Positions 15,820-24,642 of a DNA stretch of 38,188 bases are shown one piece after another. A model generated the notes under the pieces. The model was not told where the DNA came from, did no database searches, and was given only the letters and a program-made list of their open reading frames with translations. The translations under genes were made by a program, and so were the position numbers. Within the stretch, counting starts at the first letter, position 1; the number at the start of each line of letters is the position of its first letter. Location of the stretch: NCBI GenBank assembly GCA_937892015.1, contig CALAUY010000191.1, positions 1 through 38,188 on the forward strand, in the 5' to 3' direction. This DNA is from an uncultured Bacteroidales bacterium. GTDB taxonomy: Bacteria; Bacteroidota; Bacteroidia; Bacteroidales; Paludibacteraceae.

Positions 15820-16944
15820 TCAATCGACAATAAGCATAGCATCGCCGTAGTCGCCGAAATGATATTTCTCGCGAACAGCCACATTGTATGCATGCATCAC
15901 GTTATCGAATCCGCCAAAAGCCGCCACTTCAAGCAGTTGCGATGATTGCGGCATATAGAAATTAACGAAGAACGTGTTCGCCACCGTGAAATGGTATGGC
16001 GGAAAAATGAACTTGTTAGTCCAACTCTTTGTAGGAGTGATTTGTCCGGCCGTGTTGACCACCGTCTCAAGTGCACGCATCACTTCCGTTCCCACGGCGC
16101 ATACGCGGGCTTCGCGAGCATGCGCTTTGTCAACTGCATCGGTCAGTTCTTGACCAATCTCAAACCTCTCGCTATCCACCTTATGCTTGATGAGGTCTTC
16201 CACATCGACGGGACGGAAATTGCCCAGTCCCATGTGTGATGTAAGGAACTGTACGTCGATGCCCTTGATTTCCATTCTCTTAACTAGGATCTTAGAGAAG
16301 TGGAGGCACGCGGCGGGTACAGCCACTGCGCCCACTTTAGTGGCGAAAATCGACTGATAACGCTCCTCGTCCTCGGCGCGTTGTTGCCTAATCTCAGCAT
16401 CTCTTTCCGCTCGTTTGACAGGGTCTTCTTCGGTGTTCTCGTAGTTGCGCTTGATATATTTAGGCAGCGGCGTTTCTCCCAATGCGTAGAGTTTTTCGAT
16501 GAACTCATCGTGGTCGTAATCAGTAAGAAAACGCAAGGTACGTCCGCGCGAAGTGGTGTTATCAACCACTTCGGCTACAATCGTGCCGTCATCGGCAAAG
16601 AACAGTTTGTTGCCGATACGTATCTTTCGTGCAGGGTCAACCAACACATCCCAATACCGATTCTCGTAGTTGAGCTCGCGGAGTAAGAACACCTCGATGC
16701 GGGCATTCGTCTTCTCTTTGGTGGCATACAGACGCGCCGGAAAGACGCGCGTATCGTTGAAGATGAAAAGGTCGCCGTCATCGAAATATTCGATGATATC
16801 TTTCACTTGACGATGCTCAATCTCGCCGGTTGTTTTATGCAGCACCATCATGCGGGCTTCATCCCGAAACTCTGCGGGATGTTGTGCTAATAGTTCTTGA
16901 GGCAGATTAAACTTAAACTGCGCAAGTTTCAAGCTGTCATTCAC
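15820..16944 (-). CDS. queA: S-adenosylmethionine:tRNA ribosyltransferase-isomerase QueA
   Basis: 374 residues, some 20-30 longer than usual. It transfers the ribosyl part of SAM to preQ1 in tRNA to form epoxyqueuosine. Recognisable parts are the FNLPQELLAQHPAEFRDEARMMV start, DLFIFNDTRVFPARL, LGETPLPKYIKR and LTSHMGLGNFRPV. A charged insert at about 167-193, rich in Glu and Arg, precedes the ERYQSIFA segment, and the usual TAGLHF reads PAACLHF (210-215). It is followed by ung and preceded by truB with a 12-nt gap, in an operon of mixed tRNA-modification, envelope and repair genes. Confidence 0.92.
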   Translation of the reverse strand: MNDSLKLAQFKFNLPQELLAQHPAEFRDEARMMVLHKTTGEIEHRQVKDIIEYFDDGDLFIFNDTRVFPARLYATKEKTNARIEVFLLRELNYENRYWDVLVDPARKIRIGNKLFFADDGTIVAEVVDNTTSRGRTLRFLTDYDHDEFIEKLYALGETPLPKYIKRNYENTEEDPVKRAERDAEIRQQRAEDEERYQSIFATKVGAVAVPAACLHFSKILVKRMEIKGIDVQFLTSHMGLGNFRPVDVEDLIKHKVDSERFEIGQELTDAVDKAHAREARVCAVGTEVMRALETVVNTAGQITPTKSWTNKFIFPPYHFTVANTFFVNFYMPQSSQLLEVAAFGGFDNVMHAYNVAVREKYHFGDYGDAMLIVD

Positions 16945-16956
16945 GGTCGTACAATT

Positions 16957-17679
16957 TTATTGGTTTGTCATCGGAGTTGCGTCCGATGATGGAATATTGT
17001 CTAAAAGATGTATAAACTGTTCGATTGTCATGCAATCGCTGAGTGTTGTAGTGCCCACACGCGTTCTGCGGAGAGCAATGAGGTGTGCGCCCGAATGGAG
17101 TGCTTCGCCGATGTCGCGTGCCAACGCACGGATGTACGTGCCTTTGGAACAGACCACCCGAATAGTGAGTTGCATGCTTTCCGAAGAGAAAGACACGACC
17201 TCTAATTCGTCAATGACCAATTGTTTCGGCTTAATCTCCACTTGTTGTCCTTTTCGGGCATATTCGTATGCCCGCTTGCCGGCAATCTTCACAGCAGAGA
17301 AAGTGGGTGGAATCTGCCATATCTCGCCTTGAAAACGAGGCAACACCTCATCGATGAGTTCGCGCGTGATGTGATCCGTTGGATAGTTCTTGTCAATTGG
17401 TTTCTCCAAGTCGTATGACGGCGTTGTGGCACCTAACTGCAAGGTGGCAACGTACTCTTTGGAGTCGTACTGAAGTTGGTCGATCATCTTGGTTTTCTTG
17501 CCCGTACAAACCACCATCACACCCGTTGCAAGCGGGTCCAGTGTGCCGGTATGACCAACCTTGAGTTTCTTTACGCCCAACTTATGGCAGAGTAACCATC
17601 TGACTTTGCCCACTACTGCGAATGATGTCAGGTGAAGCGGCTTGTCAAATCCCAGTATTTCGCCCTCAATAAAGTCCAT
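16957..17679 (-). CDS. truB: tRNA pseudouridine-55 synthase
   Basis: 240 residues from the ATG at 17679, whose first base is the last base of the uppP stop (TAATG); a TTG four codons upstream would overlap uppP and is less likely. GHTGTLDPLATGV carries the catalytic Asp; FSAVKIAGKRAYEYAR and CSKGTYIRALARDIG are family motifs. It makes pseudouridine 55 in the T loop of nearly all tRNAs. It lies between uppP and queA; the order ftsX-DUF3098-uppP-truB-queA is, as far as I recall, common in Bacteroidota. Confidence 0.94.
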   Translation of the reverse strand: MDFIEGEILGFDKPLHLTSFAVVGKVRWLLCHKLGVKKLKVGHTGTLDPLATGVMVVCTGKKTKMIDQLQYDSKEYVATLQLGATTPSYDLEKPIDKNYPTDHITRELIDEVLPRFQGEIWQIPPTFSAVKIAGKRAYEYARKGQQVEIKPKQLVIDELEVVSFSSESMQLTIRVVCSKGTYIRALARDIGEALHSGAHLIALRRTRVGTTTLSDCMTIEQFIHLLDNIPSSDATPMTNQ

Positions 17680-18485
17680 TAGGCCACGCAACTATACACA
17701 ATGGCAAAGATGCCGACAATGGTGCAATAGATGGAGAAATAGATGAGTTTCTGTCGTTTGACAATGTCTATCATAAACTTGCAAGCGAAACACCCCGTGA
17801 CGAATGCGGCCAAGAAGCCCACAACCATTGCCAAAGGTGAGAGCGCACTGACCACGTCACCCTGCAAGATGTCGAGCAAACTGAGGAAAGCTTCTCCGAG
17901 AATGGGGATGAGCACCATCAAGAAACTGAAACGCGCCACTTCTTCTTTCTTGTTGCCGAGCAGGATACCTGTTGCTATCGTCGTTCCTGAACGAGACAAC
18001 CCGGGCAAGACCGCGCACGCCTGACCCAAACCAATGATGAAAGAGTCCCACCATGAGATGTTCTCTTTCTGACGCGGCTTGGCATACTGCGCGAATGCAA
18101 GCAAGCCGGCAGTGACGAGCAGACAGATGCCGACAACGAGTAACCCGCTGCCAAAAATCTGTTCTACATAATCCTTGAAAAACATCCCCACAACAAACAC
18201 GGGAATCATCGAAACGCAGATTTTCGCCACGTATTCCTTCTCGCTATTCCATGTGGTAGTGGTAAAAGTGCCTTTCAAGAGACTGGCCACCTGACTCCAA
18301 AGTACCACAATCGTACTGAGGACGGTGGCAGCGTGTACAAGCACGTCGAAGAGCAGCATATCACCCTCGGCAAACTCAATGTGGAGTAGCGCCTGGCCGA
18401 TTGTCAAATGCCCGCTGCTACTCACGGGCAGAAACTCTGTGAGCCCCTGCACTATGCCCAAAATAAGCGCTTCTAACCAACTCAT
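17679..18485 (-). CDS. uppP: Undecaprenyl-diphosphatase UppP/BacA
   Basis: 268 residues, about eight membrane segments. Signature segments are GIVQGLTEFLPVSSSGH near the start and PGLSRSGTTIATG in the middle. It dephosphorylates undecaprenyl diphosphate to recycle the lipid carrier for cell-wall and O-antigen synthesis, and gives bacitracin tolerance when abundant. The start overlaps the DUF3098 stop by 4 nt (ATGA) and its stop overlaps the truB start by 1 nt, so it is tightly coupled to both. Confidence 0.95.
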   Translation of the reverse strand: MSWLEALILGIVQGLTEFLPVSSSGHLTIGQALLHIEFAEGDMLLFDVLVHAATVLSTIVVLWSQVASLLKGTFTTTTWNSEKEYVAKICVSMIPVFVVGMFFKDYVEQIFGSGLLVVGICLLVTAGLLAFAQYAKPRQKENISWWDSFIIGLGQACAVLPGLSRSGTTIATGILLGNKKEEVARFSFLMVLIPILGEAFLSLLDILQGDVVSALSPLAMVVGFLAAFVTGCFACKFMIDIVKRQKLIYFSIYCTIVGIFAIVYSCVA

Positions 18486-18700
18486 TTGTCTTTCTTTTTG
18501 AAGAGAATTGCCACAATCATCATCACAAAACCGAACAGCGCAATCATCGGACCAACCGTGATGCGACGGAACGAGAAGATATCAGGATTGTACTCTGTAG
18601 CACCACTCGGTGCTCCCACCATCAAGGCAAAACCCACGATGATGATGACGAAAGAAACGGCAATGAGTATCAGGTTGAGTTTCGGTAAATTGTATTTCAT
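18482..18700 (-). CDS. DUF3098 small membrane protein
   Basis: 72 residues with two membrane segments (about 9-27 and 48-66) and a Lys-rich end. The LIAVSFVIIIVGFALMVG start and the FSFRRITVGPMIALFGF second half fit DUF3098, a Bacteroidota family found beside ftsX. It lies 21 nt after ftsX and overlaps uppP by 4 nt. A role with FtsX or in wall synthesis is suggested only by position. Confidence 0.85.
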   Translation of the reverse strand: MKYNLPKLNLILIAVSFVIIIVGFALMVGAPSGATEYNPDIFSFRRITVGPMIALFGFVMMIVAILFKKKDK

Positions 18701-18721
18701 ACACTTTCTTTTTATGCTTGG

Positions 18722-19585
18722 TTACACATAATAAAGGTCGGATGTCTTCATGCGAATGTAGCGGTTGACGGCAAAAATAGCAGAGAAGAACGTGATGACG
18801 AACGCTGCCAGCAACACAACACCACAGAGGAACACTATGTTCTGCCATGTGAGCGGAATAAGCCAAAAGCCTAACTGATAGTACGCGGCGTAGATGATGC
18901 CGGCAATCATTAGCAATGCCAGCACTGCCGCCATAAAGCCCAAACCAACTGTCTTGCGGACGATAGGACCCTTGATAATCCACGGTGTCGCGCCAACTAG
19001 TTGCATCGTGTTAATACTGAAACGCTTTGAGTAAACATGCAGACGTATGGTGTTCACAATAACCACTACCGACACTATTAGCAGGATGCCCGCAATGGCT
19101 AACAGAATGATGGACAGGCGGTTGACTTGGTTGTCGAGCAGCCCTATCATTTCTTTCTGATACACCACGTTGTCCACAAACGGATAGACGCTGATGATGC
19201 TGTCAATGGCGGCAACGCTGTCTGCTTGGATGTATGGCGCGTTCAGTTTAATCTCGAAAGAGGCCTGCAATGGATTGTAACCCAAGAACTCGGCAGGGTT
19301 CTCGCCCAGTTTGTCCACATGTTCACGAAGTGCATCGTCCTTAGAGATATATGTGTACTCGCGGCAGAACGGAGCTGCATTCATCAGAGTGACAAACCGC
19401 AGGGAGTCTTCCGAGGTTGTCTCGTCTGTCAGTACAACCGACATATTCACATTTTCCTTCACTTGACGAAAGAGATTATCAGCCGACAAACCCAATACGC
19501 ACTCCATTCCGATAAGCAACAAAACCAGTGAAACGGACACGGTGGCCGTCAAGTATGTGTTGAAAAAATGATGCTTTTTTGCCAT
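18722..19585 (-). CDS. ftsX: Cell division ABC-transporter permease FtsX
   Basis: 287 residues, typical FtsX topology: one N-terminal helix (about 12-33), a periplasmic domain (34-155), then three helices (about 159-180, 210-235, 252-275). The ANLFRQVKENV-like start region, the MNAAPFCREYTYISKDDAL periplasmic segment and the TIRLHVYSKRFSINTMQLVGAT loop support it. With the ATPase FtsE, not in this window, it controls septal peptidoglycan hydrolases. It heads the ftsX-DUF3098-uppP-truB-queA-ung-polA series. No promoter of the standard type is seen in the 93 nt upstream, only hairpins. Confidence 0.92.
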   Translation of the reverse strand: MAKKHHFFNTYLTATVSVSLVLLLIGMECVLGLSADNLFRQVKENVNMSVVLTDETTSEDSLRFVTLMNAAPFCREYTYISKDDALREHVDKLGENPAEFLGYNPLQASFEIKLNAPYIQADSVAAIDSIISVYPFVDNVVYQKEMIGLLDNQVNRLSIILLAIAGILLIVSVVVIVNTIRLHVYSKRFSINTMQLVGATPWIIKGPIVRKTVGLGFMAAVLALLMIAGIIYAAYYQLGFWLIPLTWQNIVFLCGVVLLAAFVITFFSAIFAVNRYIRMKTSDLYYV

Positions 19586-19615
19586 TGTATTTATCTTGTT
19601 TTTTTACACAGCCGA

Positions 19616-19637
19616 AGACGCGACATGTGCCGCGTCT
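19616..19637. terminator. Possible hairpin terminator between gldN and ftsX
   Basis: AGACGCG and CGCGTCT enclose an 8-nt loop. No clean T-run follows on the minus strand, so attenuation or a 3'-end hairpin for gldN is possible. A second weaker hairpin (TCTCG/CGAGA) lies at about 19659-19675. Confidence 0.4.
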
Positions 19638-19678
19638 CTTACATTACCGCAGAATTCTCTCTCGGCATATGCGAGAAA

Positions 19679-20680
19679 TCAGTATTCCCAAAGATCTTGC
19701 TCGAAGTCGAGAAGTTCGGTGGACACACGCTCCTGCTCTTTCTTCACATCGGCCTCACTCTTCACGTAACTGGTGAACATACGGTCGTACATGTTACTAT
19801 CGCCGATGAGGTACGAGGCGTACAGCTTTTTTCCGAAGAACTCATCAAATGTGACGCGCTTGGTGTCGTTCGACTGCGGGATGATGTACTGTTTGGCCAT
19901 GTACACGCGGAACTCATCAAATGGCACCCACCACATCAACTGACGGCAGAGTGCTTCGTTGACAGTCTCCTCGCTCGTGTCCACATCATCGATGCCCAAC
20001 TCAGCATACAGCGGCGCAATGGCGATAATCTTCGAGTAGAGACGCGAGTAGTGCTTGTCGAAGAACACCACCTCTTGGATGAGGAACTTCAGCTGATTGC
20101 GCACGAACGCCCTGTATCCCTGTGGATTGAAGCACACTTTGCTCGAATCTTCAGGATTGCAGCGAGTGAAAAGCGACTTGTTCGAGTTCGCCATCATCTC
20201 ATCGTACGAACCGACACCGAAGAACTCCTCGTACTCCTCTTTGGTCATGTTCAGCGTCTTTCGTTCACCCCAAGCCGTCTGGTCAATCTTGTCCTGCGCT
20301 GTCAGAAGCAAATCATCATCGAAGAAAGGCTTGATATTGTTATCCGTTTGCAACGCGTATGCATGCAGAGTATCAGCCAATGCTTCCAACATCACTTGGA
20401 AGAGCCCTTTATACTGCGGATCCTCTGGATTGGTGGGAAAATAGAGCTGGTAGTTCTGCTTATAGCGCATATCAATGATGCGATAAACGACACGCGACCA
20501 TACCACATCGTCACTACGATGCCCCACCGTTACCAGTGTATCCGCCACTCTGTCCAACTCTTGTGTCTCTAAACGCACAGCTCCCTTCGAATCGAAGAAC
20601 GAGTTGATCTGATGTTGAGCGTTTGCTGTCAATGCCAGCACTGACAGGCAAACTAATACAATTTGTTTTTTCATCTTCAT
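19679..20680 (-). CDS. gldN: Type IX secretion component GldN/PorN
   Basis: 333 residues with a signal peptide ending near ALTANAQ. GldN/PorN is a periplasmic protein that forms a ring with the lipoprotein GldK/PorK under the outer membrane. Family-like segments are YRIIDMRYKQNYQLYFP, LFQVMLEALADTLHAYA and KVCFNPQGYRAFVRNQLKFLIQEVVFF. It is the last gene of the porP-gldKLMN series, 38 nt after gldM. An ATG two codons further in (MKKQIVL) could be the start. A TAACTTTGC on the opposite strand at its 5' end is not a promoter (see rejected items). Confidence 0.93.
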   Translation of the reverse strand: MKMKKQIVLVCLSVLALTANAQHQINSFFDSKGAVRLETQELDRVADTLVTVGHRSDDVVWSRVVYRIIDMRYKQNYQLYFPTNPEDPQYKGLFQVMLEALADTLHAYALQTDNNIKPFFDDDLLLTAQDKIDQTAWGERKTLNMTKEEYEEFFGVGSYDEMMANSNKSLFTRCNPEDSSKVCFNPQGYRAFVRNQLKFLIQEVVFFDKHYSRLYSKIIAIAPLYAELGIDDVDTSEETVNEALCRQLMWWVPFDEFRVYMAKQYIIPQSNDTKRVTFDEFFGKKLYASYLIGDSNMYDRMFTSYVKSEADVKKEQERVSTELLDFEQDLWEY

Positions 20681-20718
20681 TAACTTTGCAGATCGTTCGT
20701 ATTATTTCCTCTATGAGG

Positions 20719-22290
20719 TTATTGCACCTCAATGGCGAGGTCGTTCAGTATTGCTTCTTGTCCGCCGGGACCAACTGCGTGGATATCGGTCACCTTGATG
20801 ATGTCGCCCGACTTGGCAATAGTTGCGGCTTGAGCTAAACTGTTAACGTTCTTTCTCCGACATTTAACGCGATAACCGGGTTTAACTTTCCAGTCAACCT
20901 TGATGACAGCGTCAGCGTTGTCGGCTTGTATCGAACAGGCGGCCAGACTGCCCAGCGGCACGGGTACACTGGCAGTCACAATCTTACCACCTATAGAAAG
21001 GTAAGCAATCGGACGCGGGAGGTTCTTCACTTGGAACGTCTGCGTTCCCATTGGAGATGAGTGTCCCTCTACCATCGCCGAGACGCTAATCGTTACAGGC
21101 TGACTGCTTGACGGAGTGATGATCCACTCGCCTTTACCCATCTTCTGGATGCTCGCACCGCTACATGTCGCCGAGATAGCGTCTGCGCTTACGCCGGGCA
21201 CGGAGATTGACATCTTGTTGCCGTAACCACGATAGAGGACGTTGCACTCGGTGTTGGCAATAGTAGCTGCCGGTGCGCCCACGGTGAACTGACCATGGAA
21301 TGGGTACTTGGTCGTGTCGTCACCTATCAGCATGTATCCATCGTAATTGTTCTCGCCGATATGGCCTTGCGTGATGTACTCGCCGCCAAGAATCTCCACT
21401 CCGCCGATGAAGACGCGCGGCACTTGGTTCGTGTCAATCATCGCCGAAACGATTTTCGCTCGGTACTGCTTGCCTTGCATGATATACTCGCCGTTGGTAG
21501 GGATAACCACCGCTTGAGCTTGGTTAACCACGAAATCCGACGAGCCGGCCTGAGTGAAGAGGAAGTTGATCATGTCGTTCTCTGCCACACGGATATCGTT
21601 CTGATACTTGGTAAGCAACGCTATCACAGCATCAGCCGGCATCTCAGCAAACGTCGAACGTTCCCAGTTGATGGAACGACCCTCTTCGTCTATCACATTG
21701 TCGGTGTTGAAGAGCGAGGCGAACATGTAACACTTACGCTCCCATTCAGCCTTGAAGCCCGCATCTTTCTCCAGTTTGTCCACGATACAGCGCGACTCGG
21801 CCGTGGTCATGTACGTGCGGAACTCCTCCATACGATGCCGCATCTCATCCGCATGAATACGGCCGGTTTGCTCATCGTACTCCGTCAAGGCATATTGGTG
21901 CGGTTTGTTGGTGTCACTACCATTCCTCAGCTTAATGGTGTCCAACGCGCCTTCTGCATAGCGCTTACCATCGCACATCTCAGCGATGTCTAACTTAAAA
22001 TCTTCTACATAATTGAAGAACTCATCAGATTTCTGCTCGACAGCATTGGCTATTAACAACCACTCTTGATAGCCGTCGTTCTCTAACGCTTGCTGCTTGA
22101 ACGACTCCATCACGGCGGCAGTACGGCCTTCGGTCGAGTTCATCGATGATTCCATGGAGTGACGCAACTTAGTGAAACCATTGAGGATGTCGGCCGACAC
22201 GTTCAAGGCCAACATGGCGGTAAGCACTAAGTACATCATGCTTATCATTCGTTGTCTCGGGGTTTCCGGACAGTTTTTTGCTCCACCCAT
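20719..22290 (-). CDS. gldM: Type IX secretion/gliding motor protein GldM/PorM
   Basis: 523 residues. The N-terminus PRQRMISMMYLVLTAMLALNVSADILNGF is split by one membrane helix (about 16-33); the rest is periplasmic, made in the family of several stacked domains ending in immunoglobulin-like folds. With GldL it forms the inner-membrane rotary motor driven by the proton gradient and passes torque to the GldK/GldN ring. The spacing to gldL is 60 nt and to gldN 38 nt. Length agrees with known GldM/PorM proteins (about 510-525). Confidence 0.95.
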   Translation of the reverse strand: MGGAKNCPETPRQRMISMMYLVLTAMLALNVSADILNGFTKLRHSMESSMNSTEGRTAAVMESFKQQALENDGYQEWLLIANAVEQKSDEFFNYVEDFKLDIAEMCDGKRYAEGALDTIKLRNGSDTNKPHQYALTEYDEQTGRIHADEMRHRMEEFRTYMTTAESRCIVDKLEKDAGFKAEWERKCYMFASLFNTDNVIDEEGRSINWERSTFAEMPADAVIALLTKYQNDIRVAENDMINFLFTQAGSSDFVVNQAQAVVIPTNGEYIMQGKQYRAKIVSAMIDTNQVPRVFIGGVEILGGEYITQGHIGENNYDGYMLIGDDTTKYPFHGQFTVGAPAATIANTECNVLYRGYGNKMSISVPGVSADAISATCSGASIQKMGKGEWIITPSSSQPVTISVSAMVEGHSSPMGTQTFQVKNLPRPIAYLSIGGKIVTASVPVPLGSLAACSIQADNADAVIKVDWKVKPGYRVKCRRKNVNSLAQAATIAKSGDIIKVTDIHAVGPGGQEAILNDLAIEVQ

Positions 22291-22350
22291 ACTACTTGTT
22301 TATTCGTAATATAAATTGTTAATAACTAAAGAAGTACGTACACGTACGGC

Positions 22351-23157
22351 TTAAGCCAGTGCGCTGAGCATGTTGCCGTAAATCTTGTTGAGATCGGTAA
22401 CTTGTTTGTTGAGCTTCTGCAGAGCTGCTTCATAAGCGTCTGCCTCTTTCTGCCCGGCCTGAGCAGCTTTCACTTGCAGCTCGTATGCAGCATTGAGCGC
22501 ATCCAGATGCTGTGCCATCTGACCCGCAGACTTAGCTGCCTGCTCGGCAGACTTAGCGGTTGCCTCGTTGCTTTGCACTGCGGCTTGAGCTGCTGCGGCC
22601 GAGGCTGTGAAGCTCTCTCCGAGTTTCTGCGCCGCTTGGGCTGCTTTGTGAGTACCCTCAGTCAGCCCCTCTTCGGCTCCTGCGAACTGATCGGCAGCTT
22701 GAGCCGCAGCGGCCAGTTTCTCTGACAGCTTGTTTGTGCCCTCTGCAAGTTTACCCAGCTCTGCGAGGTTGTTCGCACTCGCTGCTACATTGGCAATACT
22801 CTCCTTCAGAGCTTTCACGTCTTTCTCCTCCAGAGCCGGAGCTTTGGCCGACTCTTTCTTCTCCTCATGAGCAGCACCCTCTATAGGCTCTGCATCGTGA
22901 CCAAGCAACTGCGGGAAAACGTTCTCCCAGTTATATACTGCATGGGGTTTTTCAAAAATACCGATTCCGAACAGAAGAGCTTCTGTTGCCATACCAATGG
23001 TTAGGATGACACCGGCGAACGGCCAGTGCATGATTTTAAACAATGCGCCGATGATTACAACAGATGCACCACCGCTATACACCATGTTTACTGCATATGC
23101 GTGTCTTGCATACCAAGCGACTACTTTGTCCCATCCTTTTACTTCTTTCTGTGCCAT
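22351..23157 (-). CDS. gldL: Type IX secretion/gliding motor protein GldL/PorL
   Basis: 268 residues. Two membrane helices (about 28-45 and 49-67) in the typical ALFKIMHWPFAGVILTIGMATEALLF region include an acidic residue, Glu59, in the second helix, as expected for a proton-driven motor. The remainder is a cytoplasmic Ala/Gln/Lys-rich coiled coil (about 105-268). It partners GldM. The 74 nt between it and gldK are AT-rich plus an alternating purine-pyrimidine GC tract (23203-23222); no promoter of the standard type was seen there. Confidence 0.95.
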   Translation of the reverse strand: MAQKEVKGWDKVVAWYARHAYAVNMVYSGGASVVIIGALFKIMHWPFAGVILTIGMATEALLFGIGIFEKPHAVYNWENVFPQLLGHDAEPIEGAAHEEKKESAKAPALEEKDVKALKESIANVAASANNLAELGKLAEGTNKLSEKLAAAAQAADQFAGAEEGLTEGTHKAAQAAQKLGESFTASAAAAQAAVQSNEATAKSAEQAAKSAGQMAQHLDALNAAYELQVKAAQAGQKEADAYEAALQKLNKQVTDLNKIYGNMLSALA

Positions 23158-23231
23158 AATTGTTTTTTCTATTTTTTATTTGTTAATATTCCTTATTATT
23201 AATCGCGCGCATGCACGCACGCAAGTGTTTT

Positions 23232-24587
23232 TTAATCACCAATATGCGAACGAACGCAGCGGAAACCGATGTAGCAGCGGTCTTCGTACTGATACTCATA
23301 AGTACGTGCACCATTGCGCAGATAGGCCGACACATCCTTCCAACTGCCGCCTTTCACCACCTTGCGCTTGAGCACATCGGGGTCGTCCTTCTTGGCATTG
23401 TACTGGAAGTTCGGGTTCAAATCGTTGGTGTATGTGTTCGCCGATGGATTGTACGCAGACGATGTCCATTCAGCCACATTACCCGCCATGTCGAACAAAC
23501 CGAAATCGTTCGGACGGAACTGCGCCACTTTCATCGTGGTCGTTCCGGTGTCGTCGTTATACGCGCCACGATAAGGCTTGAAGTTTGCAAGGAAACAACC
23601 CTTACTGTCACGAGCATAGTTGCTACCCCACGGATAAGCCGCCAATTTACGACCTCCGCGAGCGGCATACTCCCACTCGGCCTCTGTCGGCAGACGATAG
23701 ATTTGCGCATCAATGCCCGAGCTGGCAAGATAGTCGGTACGCCAACGACAGAAAGCTTGCGCTTGCTCCCACGTTACACCAACTACAGGATAGTCGGAGA
23801 ATCCGCGGTGAGAGAAATACTTGAGCAGCATCGGATCGTTGTACGTGTACTGGAAATCACGCACCCAAACCATCGTGTCAGGATAGATATTGATGATTGC
23901 TATTGAGAGCAAATCAGCAGGTTCACGTAGCGGGCGAGTAATCGTCGAGTCGTGTATGGCGTTGCGCTCGTCCACCCAGAACGTATCTACACGCGTCGTT
24001 GCGCCTTCAGGATAACAGCCTTTAGCTACATCGAACTTGTTCTGCGGCAGTACTGCCTGCTCATAGTTCATGTAACCGTAACGATAATGGAAACTCGTGG
24101 TCTTCAGGGCTCCATTCGAGTAGAAGAGCGGGGACAGGGCATCCACGATATCTTCGTCCTTGCTGTTCCACGGGATTTTCTTTTTCCAGTTGATGCGATA
24201 GTTCTCCTCATCAAACTCCTCGTCACGCGATGTGACGGCAAACTCCTCATATCCCGCATCGATGAGTAAGGTGTACGCGATGGAGTCACGTACCCAGTTA
24301 ACGAACTGCTTGTACTCGCTGTTCGTAATCTCTGTCTCATCCATCCAGAAGGCCTCAACTGTTGCCATGAACTGGTTGTCATCTTGACCAAACAACGCAT
24401 TCTGCGTGTTCGAACCCATTTCGAACGAGCCCTTCTTGATGAAGACCATCCCGTATGGATTAGCCTCTTTAAAATTACCGTTTTCACCGACGCCAACTAA
24501 TTCACCCGCGGGCTTATTGCAGCTCACAAGCGCCGTTGCCAGGGCAACGATTGGCAGAATCTTCGTCAGTTTCATATATTTTCTCAT
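23232..24587 (-). CDS. gldK: Type IX secretion lipoprotein GldK/PorK
   Basis: 451 residues; an alternative ATG at 24575 also fits. The lipoprotein signal ends ALVSC (Cys23). The body is a formylglycine-generating-enzyme-like (sulfatase-modifying) fold: GSFEMGSNTQN, WMDETEITNSEYKQF, RLPTEAEWEYAARGG, VAEWTSSAY, VVKGGSW and a C-terminal GFRCV. In GldK the fold is structural, forming the periplasmic ring with GldN attached to the outer membrane. Encoded between porP and gldL. Confidence 0.95.
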   Translation of the reverse strand: MRKYMKLTKILPIVALATALVSCNKPAGELVGVGENGNFKEANPYGMVFIKKGSFEMGSNTQNALFGQDDNQFMATVEAFWMDETEITNSEYKQFVNWVRDSIAYTLLIDAGYEEFAVTSRDEEFDEENYRINWKKKIPWNSKDEDIVDALSPLFYSNGALKTTSFHYRYGYMNYEQAVLPQNKFDVAKGCYPEGATTRVDTFWVDERNAIHDSTITRPLREPADLLSIAIINIYPDTMVWVRDFQYTYNDPMLLKYFSHRGFSDYPVVGVTWEQAQAFCRWRTDYLASSGIDAQIYRLPTEAEWEYAARGGRKLAAYPWGSNYARDSKGCFLANFKPYRGAYNDDTGTTTMKVAQFRPNDFGLFDMAGNVAEWTSSAYNPSANTYTNDLNPNFQYNAKKDDPDVLKRKVVKGGSWKDVSAYLRNGARTYEYQYEDRCYIGFRCVRSHIGD

Positions 24588-24642
24588 TTTTAATTGTTTA
24601 CTTACCGTTACGCTTTATCTCATGTGTCGCTTTCAGCGGTTG

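Noticed and set aside
19568..20572. 334-codon plus-strand frame across gldN
   Set aside because: Antisense to gldN, which has family motifs, a signal peptide and operon context. The plus frame shows none of these.
20681..20689. TAACTTTGC on the plus strand at the 5' end of gldN
   Set aside because: Looks like a -7 box, but the nearest TTTG is only about 15 nt away and it points into the gldM gene from the wrong side.
23203..23222. Alternating purine-pyrimidine GC tract between gldL and gldK as a functional Z-DNA site
   Set aside because: Short and without neighbouring signals; noted only as composition. A similar tract lies at 30904-30932.
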